64,000 nt of DNA, from NCBI GenBank assembly GCA_963809965.1, contig CAWELU010000036.1, positions 101,174 through 165,173 of the forward strand, written 5' to 3'. Positions 17,156 through 26,851 of this stretch are shown piece after piece; within the stretch, counting starts at the first letter, position 1, and each line of letters begins with the position of its first letter. The position numbers and the translations under genes are program-made. Source of the DNA: CAIWHR01 sp963809965 (GTDB taxonomy: Bacteria; Pseudomonadota; Gammaproteobacteria; Burkholderiales; Casimicrobiaceae). A model generated the notes under the pieces. It saw nothing but the letters and a program-made list of their open reading frames with translations, had not been told where the DNA came from and ran no database searches.

Positions 17156-18208
17156 TTAGGAGCGCGTGAAGACCTCGTTCGATTGCTGCGAGACGCGTAC
17201 GAACGTGGTTCGCTTCGACAGCTCGCGCAGGCGCCGCGCCCCGACGTAGGTGCACGCCGAGCGCACGCCGCCGAGAATCTCCTGTGCCGTTCCGGCGACC
17301 GGGCCACGAAAGGGAACGAGCACCTCCTTTCCTTCCGCCGCACGGTACTCGGCGACACCGCCCGAGTATTTCTCCATGGCGGCGCGGCTGCTCATGCCGT
17401 AGAAGCGCTGGAACTTCTGGCCCTCACGCTCGACGACTTCGCCCGCACATTCGTCGTGGCCGGCGAACATGCCGCCCAGCATCACGAAATCGGCGCCGCC
17501 GCCGAATGCTTTCGCGACATCGCCCGGCGTCGCACAGCCGCCGTCGGCGCAGATGTGGCCCTCGAGCCCGTGTGCGGCATCCGCGCATTCGATGATGGCC
17601 GATAGCTGCGGGTAACCCACACCGGTCATCTTCCGCGTCGTGCACACCGATCCGGGACCGATGCCGACCTTGACGATGTCCGCGCCCGAAAGGATCAATT
17701 CCTCGGTCATCTCGCCCGTCACGACGTTGCCGGCCATGATGACCAGATGCGGGAATTGCTCGCGGACCTTCGTCACAAAACGCACGAAGCTCTCGGTATA
17801 GCCATTGGCCACGTCGATGCACACGCAGCGGATGGTCGAGTTCTCGCCCGACCCCGCCGCCTCCATCACCTTGTGGAACTTCTCCTCGTCGGCGCGCGCG
17901 ATCCCCATCGAGAAGAAAGCGGCGGTCTTGCGCTCGAGCCTCCGGAAGAACCCGACGAGCTCATCCACCGCATAGTGCTTGTGCAATGCGGTCGAAAGCT
18001 CGAATGCGCCCAGCGCGCGCGCCATCTCGAACGTCCCGGTCGTGTCCATGTTGGCGGCGATGATCGGGACGCCGTGGTATTCGAGCTGCGTGTGGCGGAA
18101 GCGGAATTCGCGCGAGATGTCGACATTCGAGCGTGTCGAGAGCGTGCTCCGCTTGGGTCGGATCAGCACGTCCTTGAAGTCCAGCTTGACCTCGTTCTCG
18201 ATGCGCAT
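17156..18208 (-). CDS. guaC: GMP reductase
   Basis: 350-residue NADPH-dependent GMP reductase, returning GMP to IMP in purine salvage. Seen: TIM-barrel IMPDH/GMPR fold with DVLIRPKRSTL, MAGNVVTGEMTEELI, GIGPGSVCTTRKMTGVG carrying catalytic Cys189, and ADGGCATPGDVAKAFGGGAD. No CBS domains, which separates it from IMP dehydrogenase. The start at 18208 has GGAAGGAG seven bases upstream; longer in-frame readings to 18538 cross a terminator hairpin and are rejected. Adjacent to purL, so a purine nucleotide cluster. Confidence 0.93.
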   Translation of the reverse strand: MRIENEVKLDFKDVLIRPKRSTLSTRSNVDISREFRFRHTQLEYHGVPIIAANMDTTGTFEMARALGAFELSTALHKHYAVDELVGFFRRLERKTAAFFSMGIARADEEKFHKVMEAAGSGENSTIRCVCIDVANGYTESFVRFVTKVREQFPHLVIMAGNVVTGEMTEELILSGADIVKVGIGPGSVCTTRKMTGVGYPQLSAIIECADAAHGLEGHICADGGCATPGDVAKAFGGGADFVMLGGMFAGHDECAGEVVEREGQKFQRFYGMSSRAAMEKYSGGVAEYRAAEGKEVLVPFRGPVAGTAQEILGGVRSACTYVGARRLRELSKRTTFVRVSQQSNEVFTRS

Positions 18209-18240
18209 CGGGATGCTCCTTCCGCCGGGCAGCGGGCGAG

Positions 18241-18284
18241 AAAAAACGCCGGGCCCGTGGCGGGCGCGGCGTCGATGGATTATA
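18241..18284 (-). terminator. Intrinsic terminator, possibly a guaC leader attenuator
   Basis: On the minus strand GCCGCGCCCG, loop CCA, CGGGCCCGGC (nine of ten pairs) followed by TTTTTT at 18246-18241. It can end the gltIJKL-glycosyltransferase transcript. However a perfect TATAAT lies just upstream at 18284-18279, which would start a guaC transcript at about 18272, so the hairpin would then be the first thing transcribed. Both readings are possible. Confidence 0.75.
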
Positions 18285-18402
18285 CGGGAACGTGACCGGG
18301 CGGCCGGACATTGGCGCCGCGTCTGCAGACCATTACGCGGTCGCTTGCGATCTTCGTTGCGCCGGGACCGTCGATCGCCCAGACGGCTCGCTTGCGCAAG
18401 CC

Positions 18403-19553
18403 TCATTGCACAAGCGCATTGACGGCTGCGGCCACCAATCGGTCGACGACCACCTGGCTGTGGTTCCGTTCGAAGAAGTCGAAGGCGTTTCTTGCCAGTT
18501 CCACCCCGAGGGCCGGATTGACGATCAGCTGCTCGCACGCGAAGGCGAACTCCTTAGGATCATCGGCGATCAGCAATTCTTTCCGGTTCGCCACGTCCAG
18601 ACCCTCGCAGCCCGCTGTTGTGGACACCACGGGGCAACGGTGCGCAAAGGACTCGATGATCTTTATGCGCGTGCCGCCGCCGTTGACAAGGGGGGCGATG
18701 GATGCCGCCGATCCGGCATAGAACGGCGTGCAGTTCGGCGCATCAAATGCGAACTCCATCCGGGGTTCAAGTTGCAGGGCTTTGACGGCAGTCCCCGCTT
18801 CGGTCGTCGCCGGCCCGCGTCCGACAACGGTGACGCCGACATCAGGAACATCAGCCGACAGGGCGGGCAATACAGATTGCCGGAAGAATTCGAGCCCGAG
18901 AAGGTTGGGCGGATGGTTGAGATTCCCGACAAACAGGAGTCTTGGGCACCGGTCCGGTGGCCTGGCGCTGCCTGCGTCGGGACGGACAACGACATTGGGA
19001 ATGACCGTGATCGCGTCAATACCATCCGGCTGCTCGAGATGCGACGAGGCGAATATCCGCCGACACTTGTGGACGCAGTTCAGGAAATGCGCGGACAGGT
19101 GCTTCTGTTGATCGCGGGAAGGTAGATCCAGCCCTGTGTTCCTGCCGGGATCCCGCACGAGCCACGGGAGCTCGTCGATGTCCCAAACGACGCATGGATG
19201 AGCGATGGATGCGACCAGTTCCTGCAGCCGGCCGACGTGGACCACGTTGGCCGACGTAAGGCTGTGTCTCAGCCTGTGTTTCAGGCCCAATTCTGCGTCG
19301 GCAATCGTCTGCGGGTAGAACGCCGTCATCGCCCTGCAATGTTCTGTGGCGGGACGGATCCTGATCAGGTCAGGATTATCCGCGGTGGGACGGAACCACA
19401 GGTCGATCTCCATGAAGCGGGAATAGGCCGCAAGGAACCAATAGTTCCTTTGTTCCCATCCGGTGCCGTGGGGATCGGGCGTGCATGGACTGATGAACAA
19501 CAATCTTGGCAGAGCGGCCAAGCTGCGGCGGGCGTTCGGCGCCGACCGCCGCA

Positions 19554-19554
<1 letters not shown>
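18403..19554 (-). CDS. GT4-like glycosyltransferase
   Basis: 383-residue GT-B glycosyltransferase resembling family 4. Seen: N-terminal RLLFISPCTPDPHGTGWEQR, the linker TVIPNVV (about residue 200), RLLFVGNLNHPPN, and the donor-site region LVNGGGTRIKIIESFAHRCP and VVSTTAGCEGLDV. Acceptor and product are unknown. The ATG at 19554 overlaps the stop of the ABC-transporter ATPase (TGATG), so it is translationally coupled to gltL, an unusual partner. Its base composition looks less GC-rich than its neighbours, which may point to acquisition. A terminator follows at 18273-18241. Confidence 0.85.
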
Positions 19555-20288
<734 letters not shown>

Positions 20289-20298
20289 GGCGCTTCCC

Positions 20299-20982
20299 TC
20301 AGCGGATGACGGCAATCTTTTTCTGCAGGAGCTTTACCGCGTACGACAGTGTGTAGCAGAGCACGAAATAGACGGCGGCGACGAACAGGTACATCTCGAT
20401 CAGCCGCCCGTCACGCTGCGCGATCTTGGACGCCGCGCCGGTGAAGTCCGTCGCCGAGATCACGTATACGAGCGAGGTGTCCTGGAACAGGATGATCGTC
20501 TGCGTCAGCAGCACGGGGATCATGTTGCGGAACGCCTGCGGCAGGATCACCAGCCGCATTGCCTGGCCATAGGTGAGCCCCAGCGCGTAGGCCGAGTACA
20601 CCTGTCCCCGTGCGATCGACTGGATCCCCGCGCGCATGATCTCGCAGAAATACGCCGCCTCGAACATGATGAAGGTGATGATCGCGGTGCGTTCGGCACC
20701 GATCTGCGGCGGCCGCTCGCCGCCGGTGACGAGCTGCAGCACCTGCGGCATCAGGAAGAAGAACCAGAACAGCACCAGCACCAGCGGGATCGACCGCATC
20801 AGGTTCACGTAGCCGGCCGCGACGTTCGACAGGACCTTGAACGGCGACAGTCGTGCCAGCGCCAGCAGCGTGCCGAAGAACAGCCCGCCGACCGACGCGA
20901 TCGCCGTCAGCTGGACCGTGTACAGGAAGCCCTTCCAGAGGTAAGGCAGCGACCGGCTGATGACGTCGAAATCGAGGGTCAT
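20299..20982 (-). CDS. gltK: Amino-acid ABC transporter permease GltK
   Basis: 227-residue permease of the His/Glu/Gln/Arg/opine (HEQRO) family. Seen: five hydrophobic segments, the N-terminal signature TVQLTAIASVGGLFFGTLLAL, the EAA-loop region EIMRAGIQSIARGQVYSAYA and LILPQ-like VILPQAFRNMIPVL, which contacts the ATPase. It lies 10 bp downstream of gltJ in the gltIJKL order known for glutamate/aspartate uptake systems. Confidence 0.92.
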   Translation of the reverse strand: MTLDFDVISRSLPYLWKGFLYTVQLTAIASVGGLFFGTLLALARLSPFKVLSNVAAGYVNLMRSIPLVLVLFWFFFLMPQVLQLVTGGERPPQIGAERTAIITFIMFEAAYFCEIMRAGIQSIARGQVYSAYALGLTYGQAMRLVILPQAFRNMIPVLLTQTIILFQDTSLVYVISATDFTGAASKIAQRDGRLIEMYLFVAAVYFVLCYTLSYAVKLLQKKIAVIR

Positions 20983-20992
20983 GTGTGGCCCC

Positions 20993-21733
20993 CTACTTCG
21001 CGCCGCCGGCGATGTAGCCGGGGACGGCAGTCTTGCGCTCGATCAGCGCCATCAAGCGGTTGGCCGTCATCGCGATGGCAATGTAGACCAGCGTCGCCGC
21101 ACTGAAGGCTTCGAAGAAGTGGAACGTGTACTCGCCCATCTCGCGGGAACGGAACGTCAGCTCGGCGAGCCCGATCGTCAACGCGATCGACGAGTTCTTG
21201 ATCAGGTTCATCGTCTCGCTGGTGAGCGGCGGAATCACGATCCGGAAGGCCATCGGCAACAGCACGAATCGGTAGACCTGCGTCTGCGTCAGCCCGATCG
21301 CCATCCCGGCGGAACGCTGGCCGCGCGGCAGCGACTGGATGCCGGCGCGCACCTGCTCGGCGACGCGCGCCGACGTGAACAGTCCGAGGCAGAGCACCGC
21401 CGACAGGAACTGCGCCTCGGCCGGGTCGGCCTTGACGACCCAGCTCTTGAGCGGCGGGATGAACTCCGGCACGACGAAGTACCAGAGGAACATCTGGACC
21501 AGCAGCGGAATGTTGCGGAACAGCTCGACCCAGGCGTTGCCCGCGCGGACGAGCCAGGGCTGCTGCGTCGTGCGGATCGTCCCGATCACCGAACCCACGA
21601 CGAGCGCGATGACCCAGGCGCACGCCGATACGCCGAGCGTCCACCACAATCCGGAGATCAGCAGATCCAGGTAGGTCTCGCCGCCCCCCGGGATCTCCTG
21701 GAAGAAGATGCCCCAGTCCAGATCGAATTTCAC
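20993..21733 (-). CDS. gltJ: Amino-acid ABC transporter permease GltJ
   Basis: 246 residues, the normal length for GltJ. Seen: five hydrophobic segments, SGLWWTLGVSACAWVIALVV, FRNIPLLVQMFLWYFVVPE and the EAA region QVRAGIQSLPRGQRSAGMA followed by VLLPMAFRIVIPPL. Start GTG at 21733 is chosen because GGGGGAGC lies upstream and it gives the family N-terminus (KFDLDWGIFFQ); the open frame extends upstream to 21865 through an intercistronic hairpin and is rejected. Confidence 0.9.
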   Translation of the reverse strand: MKFDLDWGIFFQEIPGGGETYLDLLISGLWWTLGVSACAWVIALVVGSVIGTIRTTQQPWLVRAGNAWVELFRNIPLLVQMFLWYFVVPEFIPPLKSWVVKADPAEAQFLSAVLCLGLFTSARVAEQVRAGIQSLPRGQRSAGMAIGLTQTQVYRFVLLPMAFRIVIPPLTSETMNLIKNSSIALTIGLAELTFRSREMGEYTFHFFEAFSAATLVYIAIAMTANRLMALIERKTAVPGYIAGGAK

Positions 21734-21788
21734 GACTTGCTCCCCCCGCCCGACCGCTCCCCGATTCCGCAGTATGGTCGGAAGAGCA

Positions 21789-21823
21789 AAGGGCCGGAAG
21801 CATTGATTCGCCGTCCGGCCCTT
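21789..21823 (-). promoter_or_regulatory. Intercistronic hairpin between gltI and gltJ
   Basis: AAGGGCCGGA and TCCGGCCCTT form ten perfect pairs around a 15-nt loop, between the gltI stop (21855) and the gltJ start (21733). Such hairpins after the binding-protein gene protect its mRNA or reduce read-through, giving more binding protein than permease. There is no T tract long enough for full termination. Confidence 0.7.
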
Positions 21824-21854
21824 CGATTCGGTCAGTGCAAGCTGACAGACCTCG

Positions 21855-22751
21855 TCACTCGACACCCTTGTCGTTCGGATTCTTGAATGCTTCCTTGATC
21901 GCCGGCGTCTCCGGGAAGTTCATGTTGACGCCCTTCGGGGGAATCGGGCTCGTGAACCACTTGGCGTAGATCTTGTCGATTTCGCCCGACTTCATCACGT
22001 TGCCTATCGTCTTGTCGACCAGCGCCTTGAACTGCGGATCGTCCTTGCGCAGCATCATGCTGTAGGGCTCCTGCCGCAGCGACTCCTGGATGATCATGTA
22101 ATCGCCAGGCTTGTCCGAGTTCGCGATCTGCCCGGCGAGCAGGATGTCGTCCATCACGAAGGCAGCCGTGCGGTCCTGCGACATCAGCAGGAACGACTCG
22201 GCGTGGTCCTTGCCGTAGATCTCCTTGATGTCGATGGTCTTCGTCTTCTCGTATTTCTTGAGCAGCGGGACCGACGTCGTGCCCGACGTCGTGGAAATCG
22301 TCTTGCCGTTGAGATCGGCCAGCTGCTTGATGCCCGAGTTCTTCTTCACCGCGGCGGTGACGTTGATCACGAAATAGGTCGGCCCGAAGGAAACCTGCTT
22401 CTGCCGCTCGACACTGTTGGTCGTCGAGCCGCACTCCATGTCGATGTTGCCGGCCTGCAGCTGCGGGATCCGATTGCCGGACGTGACCGGCTGCAGATTG
22501 ACCTTGAGGTCCGGCATCTTCAGTTCAGCCTTGACCGCGTCGACGATCTTCATGCAAAGATCCATTGCGTAACCGATCGGCTGCTGTTTGTCGTCGAGGT
22601 AGCTGAACGGAATCGACGATTCGCGGTGGCCGATCGTGATCGCCCCCGTTTCCTTGATTTTCTTCAGGGTGCCGGTAAGTTCCTGCGCCTGCGCACCCAG
22701 CGCAAGCGCGGCCACAACGGCCGCGAAAACTGTCTTGACGAAAAACCTCAT
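21855..22751 (-). CDS. gltI: Glutamate/aspartate-type periplasmic binding protein GltI
   Basis: 298-residue solute-binding protein of the ABC importer. Seen: signal peptide (MRFFVKTVFAAVVAALALG, cut after AQAQ), then the SBP_bac_3 fold with GAITIGHRESSIPFSYLDD, IGYAMDLCMKIVDAVK, NIDMECGSTTNSVERQ and VMDDILLAGQIA. The GltI-type spacing and cargo motifs suggest acidic amino acids. The ATG at 22751 has AGGAGGA six bases upstream; the longer open frame to 23273 is antisense to nnr and is rejected. First gene of gltIJKL. Confidence 0.93.
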   Translation of the reverse strand: MRFFVKTVFAAVVAALALGAQAQELTGTLKKIKETGAITIGHRESSIPFSYLDDKQQPIGYAMDLCMKIVDAVKAELKMPDLKVNLQPVTSGNRIPQLQAGNIDMECGSTTNSVERQKQVSFGPTYFVINVTAAVKKNSGIKQLADLNGKTISTTSGTTSVPLLKKYEKTKTIDIKEIYGKDHAESFLLMSQDRTAAFVMDDILLAGQIANSDKPGDYMIIQESLRQEPYSMMLRKDDPQFKALVDKTIGNVMKSGEIDKIYAKWFTSPIPPKGVNMNFPETPAIKEAFKNPNDKGVE

Positions 22752-22848
22752 GGAATCCTCCTGGGAACAAACCACGTCGGTCGCGATCGAACCGGTGATG
22801 CGGAGTCGCCTTGTCGGCCGCGCAAACGGCGCTCTCGACCAGGGGATT

Positions 22849-22878
22849 AGTGTACCGGCGGCCGCGCCCCGTTGTCCA
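22849..22878 (-). promoter_or_regulatory. Candidate sigma70 promoter of gltIJKL
   Basis: On the minus strand TGGACA (22878-22873), an 18-bp spacer and TACACT (22854-22849), about 98 bp before the gltI start. It lies in the 200-bp divergent gap shared with nnr. Confidence 0.4.
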
Positions 22879-22937
22879 ACGACCGCCCCCGCCACGCATT
22901 CGGGAGCCGGCGGCAGGCGGCACACCGGGGGACCGCC

Positions 22938-22943
22938 TATAAT
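22938..22943 (+). promoter_or_regulatory. Perfect -10 TATAAT, candidate leaderless promoter of nnr
   Basis: TATAAT ends exactly eight bases before the ATG at 22952 with no Shine-Dalgarno between, the same arrangement as at yciB. No convincing -35. Confidence 0.55.
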
Positions 22944-22951
22944 TTCCAACC

Positions 22952-24465
22952 ATGCATTCGCCCCCGGCCCTGGCACCCGTTTTTCGAACGACCGACCTGC
23001 GTGCGATCGAGGCCGCGGCGAGTAGCGAACCGCTGATGGAGCGCGCCGGGCTCGCGGCAGCGGAAGTCGCGCGCGCGATGGCAGGCGAACGCATGGGCAA
23101 AGTTCTCGTGCTGGCTGGCCCCGGGAACAACGGCGGCGACGCTTTCGTCGTCGCGCGGTGGCTTCGGCAATGGTTCTTCGACGTGTCCGTGGTTTTTCCG
23201 GGGGACGCGGCGAGGTTGCCCCCCGACGCCGCTGCCGCGCATCGCGCATTCGTCGGGGCGGGAGGCACGACAACGCCCGCGGCCCCTAATGAGTGGCAGG
23301 GAGCACTGATCGTCGATGGCCTGTTCGGCATCGGACTCGCCCGCGCCGCGTCGGCCGACTATGCCGCCCTGATCGACTGGGCCAATGCCTCCGGCACGCC
23401 GATCCTGGCGCTCGACGTGCCGAGCGGGCTCGACGCCGACACCGGAACGGTTTTCGGGCCGGCGATTCGGGCGGCGGCGACGGCAACGTTCATCGCGCTC
23501 AAGCCCGGGCTGCTGACCGGCGACGGCGTCGATCTGTGCGGCGCGCTGTCCGTGCATACGCTCGACCTCGATCCCCGACTGCTCGAAAACGCTTCGGGCC
23601 ATCGCCTGCAATGGGCTGTTGCTCTCGGCGGCGATCCCGGAAGTCCTGCGCCGTCGATCGCGCAACGTCCACAAGGGCACGTTCGGGACGCTGGGCATCG
23701 TCGGCGGCGCCGAAGGCATGGTCGGCGCGCCGCTGCTGGCCGGCCGCGCCGCGCTGCACGCGGGGGCGGGCCGGGTATGGGTGGGCATCGCCGCCCAGCG
23801 GGCATCGGCGCCAGTCGATTGGGGTCAACCGGAGCTGATGCTGCGGCCCGCCACCCGCGTGCTGGGCGCCGGTGCGGATGCGCTCATTTGCGGGCCCGGG
23901 CTTGGCACCGGAGACCAAGGGCGGACGCTCGTCGAACGCGCCATCGGCGAACGGGTGCCGCTGGTTCTCGATGCCGATGCATTGAATGCAATCGCCGCCG
24001 ATCCCGATCCTGGCGCAAGCGGCTGCGGCGAGATCGTCAGCCACCCTCGCGACGCCGCACCCCGCCGAAGCCGCGCGGCTGCTGGGAAAATCGATCGCGG
24101 ATGTTCAGTCCGACCGTCTGGGCGCCGCGCTCGCACTCGCGACACGACTCAATGCGGCGGTCGTCGTCAAGGGCGCGGGCAGTGTCCTCGCGTATCCCGA
24201 CGGAAGCTGGGACATCAACGCCAGTGGCAATCCCGGCCTTGCGACGGCAGGATCCGGGGACGTGCTGGCCGGCTTCGCCGGGGCGTTTCTCGCACAGGGC
24301 ATCGACGCCAAGTCGTCGCTGCGGCTCGCAGTGTGCCTGCACGGCGCGGCCGCCGACGCATGCGTCGCCGATGGCCGCGGACCGGTCGGCCTGACCGCCG
24401 CCGAGCTTGCTCCGGCCGCGCGGCGACTGCTCAACGACGCCGCACGCCAGGACGGTGTTCGCTGA
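22952..24465 (+). CDS. Bifunctional NAD(P)H-hydrate epimerase / ADP-dependent dehydratase (two frameshifts)
   Basis: NnrE-NnrD fusion that repairs hydrated NADH and NADPH. The N-terminal YjeF_N epimerase (about residues 1-215; AGPGNNGGDAFVVARWL, ALDVPSGLDADTG) is read from 22952. The C-terminal carbohydrate-kinase-like dehydratase continues one frame over from about 23600 (HKGTFGTLGIVGGAEGM, LICGPGLG, LDADALNAIAADP) and one frame over again from about 24010 (TLATPHPAEAARLLG, VVKGAGSVLA, GNPGLATAGSGDVLAG) to the stop at 24465. Each shift equals one extra base and conserved sequence is kept on both sides, which suggests sequencing errors. Confidence 0.85.
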
Positions 24466-24495
24466 TCGATCGCGCAGTGCGTCGCCGTGTGGACG

Positions 24496-25470
24496 TCAGG
24501 GCAGGAGAACGGTAGCGCCCATCGTCGCCCGCGATTCCAGCGCAATGTGCGCGCCTGCCGCGTCCTTCAACGCGAACGACTGCCGCGGCTCGCTCACGAT
24601 CTTGCCGGCCAGCACCAGCTCGAACATTTCGGCCGCCATCGCGGTCAGATCCTCGCGCTTCGCGGCGTAGGTGAACAGCGTCGGACGCGTCGCGTACAAC
24701 GAGCCCTTCTGCGACAGCAACAGGATGTCGAACGGTGGAACGGCGCCCGAGGCATTGCCGAAGCTGACCCACATTCCGCGCGGCGAAAGGCAATCGAGCG
24801 ACGCCGGGAACGTGTCCTTGCCGATGCCGTCGTAGACCACCGGAACACCCTTGCCGCCGGTGAGCGCCTTCACGCGCTCGACGAAATTCTCGCGGGTATA
24901 GACGATCGTGTGCGCGCAGCCGTTTTCCTTCGCCAGCGCGGCTTTCGCGTCCGAGCCCACGGTGCCGATCATCGTGACGCCCAATGCGCGCGCCCACTGG
25001 CAGGCAATCAGGCCGACGCCGCCGGCCGCCGCATGGAACAGGATCGTGTCGCCGGCCTTGAGCCGGTAGGTCTGGCGGAACAGATACTGAACCGTCAGGC
25101 CCTTGAGCATCAGCGTCGCCGCGCTGCGGTCGGAAACGCCGTCCGGGAGCTTCACCAGCCGTTCCGCCGGCATCACGCGCGCTTCGCTGTAGGCACCGAG
25201 CGGGCCGCCGCAATAGGCCACCCGGTCGCCGGCGGCAACCCAGTCGACACCAGCGCCGACCGCCTCGACGATCCCCGCTGCCTCGTTGCCGAGCCCCGTG
25301 GGAAGCGGGAGCTTGTAGAGACCGCTGCGATGGTAGGTGTCGATGTAGTTGACGCCGATCGCCGTGTGGCGCACGCGCGCCTCGCCGGGGCCGGGATCGC
25401 CGACGGCGACCTCCTCCCAGCGCAGGACTTCGGGACCGCCGTTGGCGTGGATGCGGATTGCATGGGACAT
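24496..25470 (-). CDS. qor: NADPH:quinone oxidoreductase (zinc-independent MDR family)
   Basis: 324-residue quinone oxidoreductase of the medium-chain dehydrogenase superfamily; reduces quinones with NADPH. Seen: GroES-like N-domain with GVNYIDTYHRSGLY and GLGNEAAGIVEAVG, the nucleotide-binding AAAGGVGLIACQWARALG and VVYDGIGKDTFPASLDCL. The cysteine ligands of zinc alcohol dehydrogenases are absent. It converges on nnr with a 30-bp gap and lies just downstream of the fluoride unit on the same strand. Confidence 0.93.
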   Translation of the reverse strand: MSHAIRIHANGGPEVLRWEEVAVGDPGPGEARVRHTAIGVNYIDTYHRSGLYKLPLPTGLGNEAAGIVEAVGAGVDWVAAGDRVAYCGGPLGAYSEARVMPAERLVKLPDGVSDRSAATLMLKGLTVQYLFRQTYRLKAGDTILFHAAAGGVGLIACQWARALGVTMIGTVGSDAKAALAKENGCAHTIVYTRENFVERVKALTGGKGVPVVYDGIGKDTFPASLDCLSPRGMWVSFGNASGAVPPFDILLLSQKGSLYATRPTLFTYAAKREDLTAMAAEMFELVLAGKIVSEPRQSFALKDAAGAHIALESRATMGATVLLP

Positions 25471-25504
25471 AGCGGGCTCCTGAAATTCGTCGAAATAAAC
25501 CGGG

Positions 25505-26506
25505 CTATCGGACGACGGTCGTCGTGCAATGCGCGTAATGGATCACCTGCTTGGACACCGACCCCAGCCGCCAGCGCTCGAAGAAGGTCTTGCCGCGATG
25601 ACCCAGCACGATATGGTCGACGGAATTTGCCTCCGCGTAGTCGACGATTCGATGGGCAGGATGTCCGACCACGACTTCGAAGGCGGGCGCAAGCCCCACA
25701 CTTTGCGCCTGCGCGCGCAACTTTGCAAAATCGATCTCGAAATGCTCGCGTGCCCGCTCGATTTCCGCCTCGGTCTCGACTTCGTCCGGAGGCTCCGGCG
25801 GCCGGGCGACCGCAAGGACCTGCAAGGATGCTCCGACGCGGCAGGTAAAACGCGTTCGCGATGAGTGTCGGCACCACCGCGCTTCCGATGACCGCGGCAA
25901 TCAGGAGCGAGTATTGTGCCTCGTCGACGATGCCATGGGATAGCCCGAACAGCGCCGAAATGCTGCCGAAGGTCAGGCCGGTCGACATCAGCAGCGTCGT
26001 GTACATGGCTTCACGCTTCGGCGATGCGAAGATCCGTGTCACGGGATAGACACCAACGAACTTGGTCGCCATTTTCGCTGCCAGAAGGAGCAGGAACGCC
26101 ATCGGCGCGGCCGCCAGCGCCGGCACCGATACGAACGATCCGGCCCGAATGAAATAGAACGGCGTCAGCAGCCCGAACGTCAGCGTGCGCAGCCGAGGAA
26201 CGGCGCGAAGAAGGCGATCAGGCCGATCGCCGTTGTCTCCCGCCAGCGGGAGCGAAGCACGTCCGGATCGAGTTCCGCTCCGGCGAGAAAGGTGAGGAGT
26301 ACGGCGCCAGTGCCCGCGAGAAATTTTATCCACGACTGGTCGGTGCCGAGCACCGCCGCACCGACCAAGGCGCCGATCGCAAGCTGGGCAACGGGTCCAA
26401 CGACGATTTCCGACATCGCAGTGGCGATGCGGAGCCAGATGGAAAGCAGCGTCGCCGCGAGCGCCAGGCCCAGCCATAGTGCAGCCGGCGAGAAGATGTC
26501 GGCCAT
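25505..26506 (-). pseudogene. CPA2 cation:proton antiporter - universal stress protein fusion, internally deleted and frameshifted
   Basis: Three pieces of one protein. 26506 to about 26195: MADIFSPAALWLGLALAATL to GLIAFFAPFLG, the first three membrane segments of a Na+/H+-exchanger-fold protein. About 26195 to 25830, another frame: LTFGLLTPFYFIRAGSF, VGVYPVTRIFASPKREAMYT and MSTGLTFGSISALFGLSHG, the last segments. About 25825 to 25505: a UspA-like domain (VVVGHPAHRIVDYAE, VLGHRGKTFFERW). Relatives have roughly 150 more residues between the first two pieces, so the core ion-binding helices are missing. The gene is third after the fluoride riboswitch, 21 bp from the DUF190 gene. As read it cannot transport. 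Confidence 0.75.
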
Positions 26507-26527
26507 CGCGGGATTCTTGTTCGCCCC

Positions 26528-26851
26528 TCAGCGATCGCCTTCGATCGTGCCGAACTCCGCGGGAATTCGAGCATAGAAGACGCTGACGCGTTCGCGACGG
26601 AGGAGGTCGAGCAAACGAGCTGCCTCGTCGTCGGTCACGACGAATTCGACCTCGATCGTCATGTCCGCAGCGAGCTCGAAAAAGTGTTCCTCGTGCAGGA
26701 CGCCGTGGCGGCCGAATCCGGCGATGGCACGGAACGCCGATCCGCCTTGGATCCCCGATGCCTTGGCTTGCTCGAGAAGCCATTCATAGAGGGAGACATG
26801 GTGGTGCTTGCGGTTTTCGTGCACGTAGAAGCGCAGTAGCGTGCCGTTCAT
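26528..26851 (-). CDS. DUF190 domain protein
   Basis: 107-residue small cytoplasmic protein with a PII-like ferredoxin fold (DUF190). Seen: GTLLRFYVHENRKHHHVSLY, FRAIAGFGRHGVLH and TIEVEFVVTDDEAARLLDLL, the usual family pattern. DUF190 genes often sit next to crcB, and here its ATG overlaps the crcB stop (ATGA), so both are translated together. A regulatory or helper role for the fluoride channel is inferred only from this neighbourhood. Confidence 0.88.
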   Translation of the reverse strand: MNGTLLRFYVHENRKHHHVSLYEWLLEQAKASGIQGGSAFRAIAGFGRHGVLHEEHFFELAADMTIEVEFVVTDDEAARLLDLLRRERVSVFYARIPAEFGTIEGDR

